Positions 15,436 through 24,218 of a stretch of 64,000 nucleotides of DNA are shown here, in pieces (the first letter of the stretch is position 1; the number at the start of each line of letters is the position of its first letter). Below the pieces are notes generated by a model. That model had not been told where the DNA came from and made no database searches. It was given only the letters and a program-made list of their open reading frames with translations. Source of the stretch: JBHENC01 sp046262295. Its GTDB lineage: Bacteria > Acidobacteriota > Blastocatellia > Pyrinomonadales > Pyrinomonadaceae. Location: positions 248,001 to 312,000 of the forward strand of contig JBHENC010000004.1 of NCBI GenBank assembly GCA_046262295.1. The letters run 5' to 3'. Both the position numbers and the translations under genes were made by a program.

Positions 15436-17148
15436 TCAACTAACGGGCACGCTGCTCTTTGTCATCTCGGCGAGGCGTTTGGCATCGGGCATCGCTTCGA
15501 GGGCGCGCTTGGTTTGCGGGTCGTCTTCGATGAGCACGCGCGCACCGGCGTCCGTCGCGTAAGCAGCGGTGATTATCTCTTCGCGCAGTCGCAGCTTGAC
15601 GTAGTCCTGTTCAGCGTCAATCTGCGCGGATTCTAAAGCCAGATTACCGTCGCGTTTGACAAAGGCGCGGAAGGCTTCAACGACGCGATCTGTGATCGGA
15701 TAGTCCGTCGGGCGCGGTGCATGATTGAAATCCGTTTTCTCGACGCGATAATTTTCGAGGCCGGGAACAATGCCTGCCGCAAGTTCGCGCGTGAATTGAA
15801 ACGCGGCTTCGACGATGCGCAAACGCGCGGGCGTGAGCAGCGGTTGTTTGACTTCGATATCGGGCGTGATGCCGCCGCCGCCGTAGAAGACGCGCCCGGC
15901 GGCGGTGCGTACGGCAGGGCCGTTCGGCGTGTGTGGCGTCGGCACGGGCGTGGGCTGTGCGATGGGTTGAATGGCTTGGCCGGGCGTGCGTGGCACACGC
16001 GGCTGCGGTTCGTCGGCGGTGTCGTGGCGAACATAGTAATCGTAGAGCGCGCCGTTGGAGTAATCGCGCTGGATAGAGCGTCCGTAGGGCGTGTAATACT
16101 TGGCAGTGGTCAGCGTCAAACCCGTGCCCGAAGGAAGCTGAAAGACTCTCTGCACAAGAGCTTTGCCGAAGCTTGTTTCGCCGACGAGCAGGCCGCGCCC
16201 CGTGTCCTGAATCGCGCCCGCGACGATCTCTGAAGCCGACGCCGAGCCGCGATTGATTAAGACGACGAGCGGATAATCTTCAGGATCAGACCCCTTCGAG
16301 CGATAAAAAGCGGGCTGGCTGTATTCGCGCCCGCGCACGGAAACAATCGTCTGGCCGCGCGGCAAAAATTCGCTCGCCACGTCAATCGCCTGATCCAGCA
16401 GGCCGCCGGGATTGCCGCGCAAATCGAGTACGATCTGGCGCATTCCTTCTTTTTTGAGAGTGGTGATGGCGTCATGCACTTCATCGCCCGTCGTGTGTTG
16501 AAAGCCGCGCGAGAGAGCAATGTAGCCCGTGCCGGGACGAATCATGTAAGCGTTGCTGATCGAGGGAAGCGGCACGGCGTCGCGCACGATTGTGAAATAG
16601 AGCGGAGACTGCGAACCGGCGCGCTCGACTTTGAGACGAACCGCCGTGCCCATATCGCCGCGCACATTTTTAGAGACTTGATCGCTCGTCCACTCGCGCG
16701 CGTCTTTGCCGTCCACTTCAACGATGCGGTCGCCGTAGCGAAGACCGGCGCGGGCGGCGGGCGTATCGGCAACCGGCGATTGCACGTAAACGCCGTCGCG
16801 GTGCTGCAAGATGGTGACGCCGATACCGTAGAAACGCGAATCTTGATCCTCTTTTAATTTGGTAAATTCCGTGCGCGGGAAATAGGTCGAGTGCGGATCG
16901 AGCGTCGAGAGCATTCCCTGAATCGCGGTCTGCGTAGCCTTCTCATAATCAATGTCGCCCGCGTAGTTGCTTGAAACAACGCCGATGGCAGAGCGGTAAC
17001 TATTTTCAATTGTGCCGGGCGCATTTTCGGGCAGCGGTTTGGTCGGCGGGACGGTATAGCGCGCGATGGCGCGGCTACCGAAAGTGCCGCCGATGAGCGA
17101 CGCGGCGATGAGAATCGCGGCTGCAACTATGCCAAATTTACTGCTCAT
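15436..17148 (-). CDS. S41-family carboxy-terminal processing protease (second copy)
   Basis: 570 aa from the ATG at 17148, with GGAG 6 nt upstream, giving the N-terminal signal/anchor MSSKFGIVAAAILIAASLIGGTFGS. A longer open frame to 17337 lacks a likely start. It has the same layout as the S41 protein at 9469-11226: helical N-terminus (LDPHSTYFPRTEF), PDZ (VADTPAARAGLRYGDRIVEVDGKDA) and protease core with Ser in GSASASEIVAG and Lys in TSFGKALVQ. The Lys is followed by Ala here instead of Gly. A Pro/Thr-rich loop precedes the C-terminal helical part. The two copies are clear paralogues. Confidence 0.92.
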   Translation of the reverse strand: MSSKFGIVAAAILIAASLIGGTFGSRAIARYTVPPTKPLPENAPGTIENSYRSAIGVVSSNYAGDIDYEKATQTAIQGMLSTLDPHSTYFPRTEFTKLKEDQDSRFYGIGVTILQHRDGVYVQSPVADTPAARAGLRYGDRIVEVDGKDAREWTSDQVSKNVRGDMGTAVRLKVERAGSQSPLYFTIVRDAVPLPSISNAYMIRPGTGYIALSRGFQHTTGDEVHDAITTLKKEGMRQIVLDLRGNPGGLLDQAIDVASEFLPRGQTIVSVRGREYSQPAFYRSKGSDPEDYPLVVLINRGSASASEIVAGAIQDTGRGLLVGETSFGKALVQRVFQLPSGTGLTLTTAKYYTPYGRSIQRDYSNGALYDYYVRHDTADEPQPRVPRTPGQAIQPIAQPTPVPTPHTPNGPAVRTAAGRVFYGGGGITPDIEVKQPLLTPARLRIVEAAFQFTRELAAGIVPGLENYRVEKTDFNHAPRPTDYPITDRVVEAFRAFVKRDGNLALESAQIDAEQDYVKLRLREEIITAAYATDAGARVLIEDDPQTKRALEAMPDAKRLAEMTKSSVPVS

Positions 17149-17317
17149 GATATGCTCCAAAAAAAACTTAGCCCGCGCGTGTCCGAAGAAACGAACCCGC
17201 GCTGCGAATATAACATAGGAAGGCCGTCTATCGCCCTTCGCGGTGAACGCCGAAAACCTGTTTGCGATGCGCGCGGGCGGCGAAAAGACGACGACGCTTG
17301 TGGCGAAAAATGATTCG

Positions 17318-18178
17318 ATGCTGACATCCCTTTCCATCGTTGTGCCAGCTTACAACGAGGCGGCGCGGCTCGGCAAAACCGTGCGCGCGATTCTGCGTTA
17401 TATAGACGAGCACGTGCGCGAGGGCGAACTGATTGTCGTTGACGACGGCTCACGCGATCACACGACGCAGGTTGCCGAAGAAGCCTTCGCCAGCAGCTCG
17501 CGGAAAGTGCCCGCGCGTGTGATACGCTACGCACAGAATCGCGGCAAAGGCTATGCCGTGCGCGCGGGACTTTTGGCCGCGCGCCACCCCGTCGCGCTCT
17601 TTTCCGACGCCGATCTCTCAACTCCGATTACGGAAACGCCCAAGCTCGTGTTACCGATTGAAAACGGCGTTTGCGATGTCGCCTTCGGTTCGCGCGCCCT
17701 CGACCGTAGTTTGATTGGCGTTCACCAGCCCTGGCAGCGCGAGCAAAGCGGGCGCGTCTTCAATCTCGCCGTGAAGCTTGCGACCGGAATGCCTTTCTGG
17801 GATACGCAGTGCGGCTTCAAAGCCTTTCGCATGACAGTCTGTCGCCCGCTTGTCGAAGCGTCCGTCATTGACCGCTTCGCCTTCGATGTCGAACTGCTTT
17901 ACGCGGCGCACCTTACGGGCTTGCGTTTGTGCGAACAGGCTGTGCGCTGGGATGATAATGAAGGAAGCACCGTCAGCTTTCTCGGCGGCCTGCACGGATT
18001 CACGGAATTGCGTATGCTGCGCAAGCAGGCGCGACGCGGTGTCTATAACGACGCGATAGACGCGGCACACGCCCTTGCCGTTGCCAGCACTGATACGCCT
18101 CGCGCGATGAGTGCTAAGTCCGGCGACTATGCTACGGAAACCGAAAGAGCGCTTGCCGGTGTCGCGCAAGATGCTTGA
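17318..18178 (+). CDS. Family 2 glycosyltransferase, dolichyl-phosphate glucose/mannose synthase-like
   Basis: 286 aa from the ATG at 17318 (MLTSLSIVVPAYNEA). In-frame alternatives are 17267 and a GTG at 17243. GT-A fold motifs: IVVPAYNEA, ELIVVDDGSRD, ALFSDADLSTP (DXD-like metal site) and FWDTQCGFKAFR, the block typical of polyprenyl-phosphate glycosyl/mannosyl transferases. These load sugars from nucleotide donors onto lipid carriers at the inner membrane. There is no C-terminal membrane segment. The last about 30 residues look disordered. Sugar and acceptor are not predictable. Confidence 0.88.
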   Translation: MLTSLSIVVPAYNEAARLGKTVRAILRYIDEHVREGELIVVDDGSRDHTTQVAEEAFASSSRKVPARVIRYAQNRGKGYAVRAGLLAARHPVALFSDADLSTPITETPKLVLPIENGVCDVAFGSRALDRSLIGVHQPWQREQSGRVFNLAVKLATGMPFWDTQCGFKAFRMTVCRPLVEASVIDRFAFDVELLYAAHLTGLRLCEQAVRWDDNEGSTVSFLGGLHGFTELRMLRKQARRGVYNDAIDAAHALAVASTDTPRAMSAKSGDYATETERALAGVAQDA

Positions 18179-18278
18179 TAGAGATTTCAAAATTAGATTA
18201 ACGTGGGAAGAGAACAACGATTCCTTTGATTCTTAACTGCCACAAATTAACCGGCTTACTGATTCAATTTATAAAAAT

Positions 18279-19031
18279 ATGCCTGCACGACTTAACGTCA
18301 ATATAGATCACGTCGCCACTGTGCGGCAGGCGCGGCGTGCGCCGGAGCCGAGCGTCATCGCGGCGGCACTGTTATGCGAGCAAGCCGGAGCAGACGGCAT
18401 CACCGTGCATCTGCGCACGGATCGCCGCCACATACAGGATGCGGACTTGCGCGCGTTGCGGCAAACCATCACGACTCATCTCAACGTAGAAATGGCTGCC
18501 ACCGAAGAGATGCTGACCATCGCTCTGGAGATACGCCCCGACGCCGTGACGCTGGTTCCCGAAACTCCCGACGAAGTCACCACCGAAGGCGGCCTTGACG
18601 TGCGCGCCAACTTAAGCCTCGCGCGCGCCACCGCCAGACGCCTACGCGAAGCCGGTATCATCGCCAGCTTTTTCATAGACCCTGTGCCGCAACAGATCGA
18701 AGCCGCGCACGAAGCGGGGGCGCAGCAAGTCGAACTCTGCACCGCCGAATATTCGCACGCGACGCTCGGCTCGCGTGCTGCACACGCCGAAAGCACGCTC
18801 AAGGCCGCGCAGGAACTCAGACGTTTGCGCGAGGCCGCCGCCCTCGCCACGCAGTACGGCCTGCGCGTCGCCGCCGGTCACGGCTTAACATACAGAAACG
18901 TCGCCGCAGTCGCCGCTATTGAAGAGATTACGGAATTTAACATCGGCCACAACATCATCGCCCGCGCGCTTTTCATAGGTCTTGAGCAGGCCGTCCGCGA
19001 GATGCGCGCGTGCATCAGCGCAGGCAAGTAA
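18279..19031 (+). CDS. pdxJ: Pyridoxine 5'-phosphate synthase PdxJ
   Basis: 250 aa, full length. It condenses 1-deoxyxylulose 5-phosphate with 3-amino-2-oxopropyl phosphate, the last step of the DXP-dependent vitamin B6 pathway. The TIM-barrel signatures are clear: LNVNIDHVATVRQARRA, GADGITVHLRTDRRHIQDAD, LNVEMAATEEM, VTLVPETPDEVTTEGGLDV, FIDPVP, ELCTAEYSHA, AAGHGLTYRNV and EFNIGHNIIARA. No other B6 gene is in the window. Confidence 0.97.
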   Translation: MPARLNVNIDHVATVRQARRAPEPSVIAAALLCEQAGADGITVHLRTDRRHIQDADLRALRQTITTHLNVEMAATEEMLTIALEIRPDAVTLVPETPDEVTTEGGLDVRANLSLARATARRLREAGIIASFFIDPVPQQIEAAHEAGAQQVELCTAEYSHATLGSRAAHAESTLKAAQELRRLREAAALATQYGLRVAAGHGLTYRNVAAVAAIEEITEFNIGHNIIARALFIGLEQAVREMRACISAGK

Positions 19032-19049
19032 GCCCACGCAAACTTAAAA

Positions 19050-19120
19050 AGACAGCCGCGAATATTAGCTACGAAAAATGGCTCCCGATCCGCTTTTCGC
19101 AGCAACACTCGCGGCTGTCT
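19050..19120 (+). terminator. Long inverted repeat after pdxJ
   Basis: AGACAGCCGCGA (19050-19061) and TCGCGGCTGTCT (19109-19120) are perfectly complementary across a 47-nt loop. No T-run follows. It may end or stabilise the pdxJ transcript and the convergent ruvB transcript. Confidence 0.4.
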
Positions 19121-19200
19121 CTGTCCGGTCAAAGCCGTAGCTCTGCGACCGAAATTGATAACTCTGCCTTTATCTCAAAAGCAATACGATAGGCGTTGCT

Positions 19201-20262
19201 CTAACTCGCCAGCGCATCAATTTGTGAAGGCTGCTGCGCGGGTGGCGCAATTCCCATGTGCTTGTAGGCGGCGCGCGTGACGACTCTGCCGCGCGGCGTG
19301 CGATTGAGAAAGCCTATCTGAATCAAGTACGGCTCGATGATCTCTTCGATTGATTCGCGCTCTTCGCTGATTGATGCTGAAATCGTGCCGACGCCGACCG
19401 GCCCGCCGTCGAATTTTTCGATAATCGAAGTGAGCAGTTTGCGATCAACTTCGTCCAAGCCGAAACGATCAACTTCCATCTCGTCGAGCGCACGCCGCGC
19501 CACTGCCTGCGTGATGCGTCCGTCGCTTAACACTTCCGCGTAATCGCGCACGCGCCGCAGCAGGCGATTGGCGATACGCGGTGTACCGCGCGCGCGCCGT
19601 GCCAACTCTTTCGCGCCGCTCGCTTCAATTTCGACGTTCAGAATCTCCGCCGAACGATGAATGATAATCTCCAAATCCTTCTGCGCGTAAAAATCCAGAT
19701 GCTGCACGATGCCGAAACGCCCACGCAAAGGAGCGGTAATCATTCCCGCGCGCGTCGTTGCTCCGACTAAAGTGAATTTCGGCAAATCCAGCTTGATGGA
19801 ACGCGCCGCCGTGCCCTGCCCGATCATTAAATCAAGCTGATAATCTTCCATCGCCGGATAGAGCACTTCTTCTATCTGCGGCTTGAGGCGATGAATTTCA
19901 TCAATAAACAAAACTTCGCCTTCCTGCAAATTGGTGAGCAAGGCCGCGAGATCGCCGCTTCGCTCGATTGCGGGCGCGCTGACGCTCTTTAATTCGGCCT
20001 TCATCTCGGCGGCGACGATGTTGGCGAGCGTCGTTTTGCCGAGTCCCGGCGGGCCGTAAAAAAGCACATGGTCGAGCGCCTCGCGCCGCGCCCGCGCCGC
20101 CTTGAGGAAGATGTTGAGATTGCTCGTGACCTTTGTTTGCCCGATGTATTCCGCCAGACAACGCGGGCGCAAACTCTGCTCCGCCTGCGCATCTTCCGGC
20201 GTCGCTTCGCCCGCAATGGGACGCTCCGTATCCGGTGTGCTTGCTGCGATTGGTTGCGTCAT
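19201..20262 (-). CDS. ruvB: Holliday junction branch migration helicase RuvB
   Basis: 353 aa from the ATG at 20262, with AAGAGG 9 nt upstream. It is the ATP-driven motor that moves Holliday junctions together with RuvA. The AAA+ core is intact: RPRCLAEYIGQ, Walker A GPPGLGKTT, Walker B LFIDEIHRL, sensor 1 GATTRAG, the arginine finger region RGRFGI, and the C-terminal winged-helix TPRGR. ruvA and ruvC are not adjacent. The promoter overlaps a palindrome shared with the RAD52-like operon at 25.3-27.6 kb, which suggests DNA-damage control. Confidence 0.97.
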   Translation of the reverse strand: MTQPIAASTPDTERPIAGEATPEDAQAEQSLRPRCLAEYIGQTKVTSNLNIFLKAARARREALDHVLFYGPPGLGKTTLANIVAAEMKAELKSVSAPAIERSGDLAALLTNLQEGEVLFIDEIHRLKPQIEEVLYPAMEDYQLDLMIGQGTAARSIKLDLPKFTLVGATTRAGMITAPLRGRFGIVQHLDFYAQKDLEIIIHRSAEILNVEIEASGAKELARRARGTPRIANRLLRRVRDYAEVLSDGRITQAVARRALDEMEVDRFGLDEVDRKLLTSIIEKFDGGPVGVGTISASISEERESIEEIIEPYLIQIGFLNRTPRGRVVTRAAYKHMGIAPPAQQPSQIDALAS

Positions 20263-20310
20263 TAAAGAGCCTCTTGCTGAAAGAAAAATTCGTTCATCCG
20301 ACAAACGCTA

Positions 20311-20339
20311 GTATACCGCGTTCGATTCGTTGTTTCAAG
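20311..20339 (-). promoter_or_regulatory. Near-consensus promoter of ruvB
   Basis: On the minus strand TTGAAA (20339-20334), a 17-nt spacer and TATACT (20316-20311), about 50 bp before the ruvB ATG. The -35 hexamer lies inside the palindrome at 20332-20349, so a repressor bound there would block RNA polymerase. Confidence 0.75.
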
Positions 20340-20349
20340 TGTGAAACAG
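20332..20349. promoter_or_regulatory. Palindromic operator at ruvB
   Basis: TGTTTCA-AGTG-TGAAACA is a perfect 7-bp dyad with a 4-nt centre. Read on the minus strand it is CTGTTTCACACTTGAAAC, matching the site upstream of the RAD52-like operon (CTGTTTCACAGATGAAAC) at all but two positions, both in the centre. Confidence 0.7.
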
Positions 20350-20506
20350 CTGTTATGTGCGAATTTTGCTAAGAAAATGCTTTAACTTTGTATTGCGGCA
20401 TGAAATCGGAAAGACATGGAAGAGGCGTTGCGAAGGCTTGAGGAAATCGAAAACCGGGTATGTTTCCGGTGAAAAGCCGCGCCCTAATCGGCGGAACTTA
20501 AGAAGT

Positions 20507-20555
20507 TGAAAAGAGCGTTGAGTGAAAGCTCGTCTAGCTTTCATTCAACGCTCTT
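20507..20555 (-). terminator. Terminator of the atpD-atpC operon
   Basis: AAGAGCGTTGAGTGAAAGCT (20511-20530) pairs with 20536-20555 with one mismatch. On the minus strand a TTTT run follows, placing the stop just after atpC. Confidence 0.85.
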
Positions 20556-20582
20556 GGACGGCGGTGATGCGCGACAATAAAA

Positions 20583-20999
20583 TTAGCGTGTGGTCGCGCC
20601 GGATGTTAATTGAAGACGAACGGTTGCGCGTTCGAGTTTCTCGCGTAGTGCCATCGAATCTTCTTCGCTGGTGTCGGCGGCGTTCAGAATTTTCTCTGCT
20701 TCGTCGCGTTCGATGCGCGCCTGCGCCGCGTCAATCTCTTCTGGGCGTTCGGCGATTTCGGCGAGCACCGAAACACGATCCGCATTGACTTCGACGAAGC
20801 CGCCGGAGACGTGCAACTGATGTGACGCGCCGCCCTGTGTATAGGCGAGCACGCCCGTTTGCAGTTGCGAAATCAAGGGCGTGTGTCCCGGCAAAATGCC
20901 GAGTTCGCCGTTCGCGCCCGGAAGCTGCACGGCCTCTACCTCTTCGGCGAGCACGCGCCGTTCGGGTGTGACGATTTCGAGTTGAAGTTGTTCAGCCAT
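20583..20999 (-). CDS. atpC: ATP synthase epsilon subunit
   Basis: 138 aa from the ATG at 20999. A TTG two codons earlier is also open. It is the F1 central-stalk regulatory subunit. The N-terminal beta-sandwich is clear (LQLEIVTPERRVLAEEVEAVQLPGANGELGILPGHTPLISQLQTGVL, VSGGFVEVNADRVSVLAE) and is followed by the two-helix C-terminal hairpin (EIDAAQARIERDEAEKIL...ALREKLERATVRLQL). It is last in the operon after atpD and a coiled-coil gene. The other ATP synthase genes are not in the window. Confidence 0.95.
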   Translation of the reverse strand: MAEQLQLEIVTPERRVLAEEVEAVQLPGANGELGILPGHTPLISQLQTGVLAYTQGGASHQLHVSGGFVEVNADRVSVLAEIAERPEEIDAAQARIERDEAEKILNAADTSEEDSMALREKLERATVRLQLTSGATTR

Positions 21000-21028
21000 A
21001 ATCAAATTAAATGGTCGCTTCCGGCGGT

Positions 21029-21424
21029 TTACAAAGATTGCCCGTTGCGGTCTTGACCTTCGATGCGCTCGACGATTTTAGCGAGATTAACGTATGCCTC
21101 TTCGAGTCCGGCAACGCGATACTCTGTGCGGTCTGCACGTTCATCTGCGCTACGTGCTAACTCAGTCAGCAGCACAAACGACTTTTCGAGTTGAGCGACG
21201 CGCACCGTATCCTTCGCCTGCACTTCGACCAGCTTATCTATCCGGTCTGCGCGCTCGTCTGCGCTACGTGCTAATTCAGTAAGCAGCACAAATGATTCTT
21301 CGAGTTGAGAAACGCGCACGGCATCTTTCGCCTGCGTTTCCGTTAGCTTGTCTATCATCGTCGAAACACTTGCAAGCGTTTCGACGATGAACTCAATCTT
21401 GCGCTGCATCTCCTCTTCGCTCAT
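21029..21424 (-). CDS. Coiled-coil protein encoded between atpD and atpC
   Basis: 131 aa, starting 4 nt after the atpD stop and ending 29 nt before atpC, so it is co-transcribed with them. It has no membrane segment and is almost all predicted helix. Residues 25-62 (DKLTETQAKDAVRVSQLEES...ADERADRI) and 63-100 (DKLVEVQAKDTVRVAQLEKS...ADERADRT) are a 38-residue tandem repeat with about five differences, including an identical FVLLTELARSADERADR block. The DNA repeats similarly, with a 114-bp unit. The family is unknown. Location alone suggests a link with the ATP synthase, but chance insertion cannot be excluded. Confidence 0.8.
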   Translation of the reverse strand: MSEEEMQRKIEFIVETLASVSTMIDKLTETQAKDAVRVSQLEESFVLLTELARSADERADRIDKLVEVQAKDTVRVAQLEKSFVLLTELARSADERADRTEYRVAGLEEAYVNLAKIVERIEGQDRNGQSL

Positions 21425-21428
21425 GGCT

Positions 21429-22976
21429 TCATGCTCCGGCGGCTAATCTTTGTCCGCGTTCGCGCGCTTCTTCGATTGTGCCGACGAGATAAAAGGCTTG
21501 TTCCGGCAGATCGTCGTGTTTGCCTTCGACGATTTCACGGAAGCCGCGAATCGTGTCTTCCAGCTTGACGTACTTGCCTTCTAATCCTGTGAACTGCGCG
21601 GCGACGAAGAACGGTTGCGAGAAGAAACGTTGGACTTTGCGCGCGCGCGAAACCGTCAGCTTGTCTTCTTCCGAAAGCTCGTCGAGTCCCAAAATAGCGA
21701 TGATGTCCTGCAAGTCTTTGTAGCGTTGCAGTATCTGCTTGACGGCCTGCGCCGTTTTGTAGTGATCCTCGCCGATGATGCGCGGATCGAGCAGGCGCGA
21801 CGAAGAAGCGAGCGGATCAACCGCCGGGTAAATGCCAAGCTCCGCGATCTGGCGCGAGAGCGCGGTGACGGCGTCAAGGTGCGCAAACGTGGTTGCGGGC
21901 GCGGGGTCTGTGTAATCGTCCGCCGGAACGTAAACGGCCTGAATAGATGTCACCGAGCCTGTTTTAGTGGAAGTGATGCGCTCCTGCATCTCGCCCATTT
22001 CAGAGGCGAGGTTCGGCTGATAGCCGACTGCCGAAGGCATCCGCCCTAAGAGCGCGGAGACTTCCGAACCGGCCTGCGTGAAGCGAAAGATGTTGTCAAT
22101 AAAGAGCAGCACATCACGGCCTTCATCGCGGAAATATTCGGCGACGGTCAGCCCCGATAAAGCGACGCGGAGGCGCGCTCCCGGCGGCTCCGTCATCTGC
22201 CCGTAGACAAGCGCGACCTTTGATTCCTTGATCGCTTCCATGTCCACTTTGGTCATGTCGAAATCGCCGGTCTCTTCCAGATGCTTGTAAAACGGTTCGC
22301 CGAAATCAATGACCTTCGACTCGACCATTTCGCGCAGAAGATCGTTGCCCTCGCGCGTGCGTTCGCCGACGCCCGCGAAGACGGAAAAGCCGGAGTGAGC
22401 GCGCGCGATGTTATTGATAAGCTCCATGATGAGCACGGTTTTGCCGACGCCCGCGCCGCCGAAAAGCCCGATCTTGCCGCCGCGCAAAAAAGGCTGGATC
22501 AAGTCAATGACCTTGATGCCGGTCTCGAACATTTCGAGTTCGGTTGATTGCTCTTCAAACGTCGGCGCGTGGCGATGGATCGAATTGCGCTGCGTCGCCT
22601 GCACCGTGCCGAGATTGTCCACCGGCTCGCCGATGACGTTCATCACGCGCCCCAATGTGCCTTCGCCGACCGGCACGGTGATCTGATCGCCCGTGTCAAT
22701 CGCACGCATTCCGCGCACCATGCCATCCGTCGGCAGCATCGAAACGGCGCGCACGCGCCCTTCGCCGAGGTGCTGTTGCACTTCGCAAATTACGTCAATT
22801 GGCTGCGGCACATCGAAGCCTTCGCTTGTGACGCGCAGCGCCGTATAGATCGGCGGCAAATAATTCTCTTCAAATTCAACGTCAACGACGGGGCCGATAA
22901 TCTGCACCACGCGCCCGGCATTCTGCCCGTTGCCGCGACCATTTCCCGCACCTGAATTTTCATTCGGCGTAGCCAT
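21429..22976 (-). CDS. atpD: ATP synthase F1 beta subunit
   Basis: 515 aa, the catalytic F1 subunit. P-loop GGAGVGKTV, the Glu-containing GERTREGNDL, Walker B LLFIDNIFRFTQAG, the ALLGRMPSAVGYQP block and the DELSEEDKL motif are present. Two features lengthen it: a Gly/Asn-rich N-terminal tail (about residues 3-20) and an insertion after the P-loop region (PFYKHLEETGDFDMTKVDMEAI), similar to longer beta subunits seen in Bacteroidetes-type enzymes. It is the first gene of the short operon atpD - coiled-coil gene - atpC. Confidence 0.97.
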   Translation of the reverse strand: MATPNENSGAGNGRGNGQNAGRVVQIIGPVVDVEFEENYLPPIYTALRVTSEGFDVPQPIDVICEVQQHLGEGRVRAVSMLPTDGMVRGMRAIDTGDQITVPVGEGTLGRVMNVIGEPVDNLGTVQATQRNSIHRHAPTFEEQSTELEMFETGIKVIDLIQPFLRGGKIGLFGGAGVGKTVLIMELINNIARAHSGFSVFAGVGERTREGNDLLREMVESKVIDFGEPFYKHLEETGDFDMTKVDMEAIKESKVALVYGQMTEPPGARLRVALSGLTVAEYFRDEGRDVLLFIDNIFRFTQAGSEVSALLGRMPSAVGYQPNLASEMGEMQERITSTKTGSVTSIQAVYVPADDYTDPAPATTFAHLDAVTALSRQIAELGIYPAVDPLASSSRLLDPRIIGEDHYKTAQAVKQILQRYKDLQDIIAILGLDELSEEDKLTVSRARKVQRFFSQPFFVAAQFTGLEGKYVKLEDTIRGFREIVEGKHDDLPEQAFYLVGTIEEARERGQRLAAGA

Positions 22977-23048
22977 ACTTTTCTCTTAACTCCTCTTCGT
23001 GATAGATACCGATAAGGACGAAAAATCGAACCTCTGCAAAAGCTCAAC

Positions 23049-23078
23049 AAAATATCACACGCCCGCGCCGCGAAGCAA
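23049..23078 (-). promoter_or_regulatory. Candidate promoter of the atpD operon
   Basis: On the minus strand TTGCTT (23078-23073), 18-nt spacer, TATTTT (23054-23049), about 70 bp before the atpD ATG. GAGGAG precedes the start codon. Confidence 0.5.
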
Positions 23079-23155
23079 ATAGTAGAGCGCCAATCTAAAT
23101 TTCTAAACCAATATTTATCACTGCTCCAATTTGAAATGGCCTACTTCCCAAAGGA

Positions 23156-23187
23156 AAAGCCCGGAAAGAGCAACCTCTCCAGGCTTT
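23156..23187 (-). terminator. Terminator of the small secreted protein gene
   Basis: On the minus strand AAAGCC (with inner GGAGAG pairing) pairs with GGCTTT and is followed by TCCTTT. It lies about 85 bp after the stop at 23272. Confidence 0.65.
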
Positions 23188-23271
23188 CTAACTTGCTTTT
23201 TGCGATGACCCGAAAGGGTTGAGCGTTAGGATCAACGCCTTCAATCAAAGTCCACCGGATGGTATTGGAAT

Positions 23272-23586
23272 TTAACAGGGTACCCAGCCACCGGCATAGT
23301 AGCAACAAACGTCAAGAATTTCTTCTGTATAGTAGGGCGTGCTTGTTCCTTCGAGAGTTGAGCTCCCATTACAGTAGATCGTCCCAAGTCCGACCTGTTG
23401 TGTGAATGACGAGTCACTGTAGTAGTAAATCTCTTTCGAGTACCGTACTCCCTGAGCTTTGGCGCTAACTCCGCCTATGTAACCACCGCCGCGCGACGGC
23501 TCGCCCCAGAAAAATAGAAGACCTCCCAGCAAGATGCACAAAACGCAAAACCTTTTAAGCAGTCTGGTCACATCCGATTTCAGCAT
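23272..23586 (-). CDS. Small secreted Cys-containing protein, DUF6289-like
   Basis: 104 aa from the ATG at 23586, with GAGGAG 8 nt upstream. A longer open frame to 23670 is not needed. N-terminal signal or anchor (LLKRFCVLCILLGGLLFFWG), then a short mature domain: YYYSDSSFTQQVGLGTIYC, GTSTPYYTEE and the C-terminal DVCCYYAGGWVPC. The 'YYSD....VG....CNG....G..TPYYT' pattern resembles DUF6289-type small proteins. Five of the seven Cys fall in the predicted mature part. The gene directly upstream encodes a membrane-anchored thioredoxin-like protein on the same transcript, which could handle its disulfides. Function unknown. Confidence 0.75.
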   Translation of the reverse strand: MLKSDVTRLLKRFCVLCILLGGLLFFWGEPSRGGGYIGGVSAKAQGVRYSKEIYYYSDSSFTQQVGLGTIYCNGSSTLEGTSTPYYTEEILDVCCYYAGGWVPC

Positions 23587-23690
23587 GATGCTTCTCCTCG
23601 TTAGCACTGACGTTGATGAAAGGCAATTTGGGTAAATAAGAAGACCGGCTTGCCTGCCTTGTCTTCTCAAATGGTATGTGTGTGCCGCCT

Positions 23691-24218
23691 TTAATTATTT
23701 CTGCTCGCCACAGTGTTCGACTTCAGACGATTCAATACTTCAGTCTCTTTGTTGGCGGGCAATTTTCCTACCCACGAATCAACCACCGCGCCTTTGCTGT
23801 CCACCAGAATCAGCGTCGGCGTCCCTCTCACTCCGACGGAGCTAAGCGACGCCTGCTTGACTTCCTCAATCGGCACATCGAGATCGTTCAGGTACTGTTT
23901 GCCTTCACTCATTTGTTGCGGCAAGACGGCGACTAATCGGATATCACCGCGTCCGGCAGTCTCCTTTACCAGCCGCTGATAAAACTGCGCGCTCTCAGAA
24001 CAGAAGTGGCAGTCCTTCTGGAGCACCACTAGCATCGTCTGTTTGTTCTTTGCCCAATCAGTTTCCGGCAGTGAGATTTTTGTTCCGGCGGCAATTTGCA
24101 ACGGCGGCGCAGCGCGGTTTCCAAAATACCTTTGCGCAAACAGACCGACGATCAAGAGTGCCACAACAATGATTGCTATATTGGCAAGTAGTTCGACTTT
24201 CTTATAAAGGGCGCTCAT
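23691..24218 (-). CDS. Membrane-anchored thioredoxin-like protein (TlpA/ResA type)
   Basis: 175 aa. Starts at 24218 with AAGGAG 8 nt upstream. One N-terminal membrane helix (ANIAIIVVALLIVGLFAQ) anchors a periplasm-facing thioredoxin fold: TMLVVLQKDCHFCSESAQFY with the CHFC active site, then GVRGTPTLILVDSKGAVVDSWVG with the cis-Pro. Such proteins reduce or shuffle disulfides outside the cytoplasm. It is first in a two-gene unit with the Cys-containing small protein, driven by the promoter at 24376-24404 with a leader of about 150 nt. Confidence 0.88.
   Translation of the reverse strand: MSALYKKVELLANIAIIVVALLIVGLFAQRYFGNRAAPPLQIAAGTKISLPETDWAKNKQTMLVVLQKDCHFCSESAQFYQRLVKETAGRGDIRLVAVLPQQMSEGKQYLNDLDVPIEEVKQASLSSVGVRGTPTLILVDSKGAVVDSWVGKLPANKETEVLNRLKSNTVASRNN

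Noticed and set aside
20353..20544. Minus-strand 63-codon frame between ruvB and atpC
   Set aside because: It runs through the atpC terminator stem and has no ribosome site or similarity.
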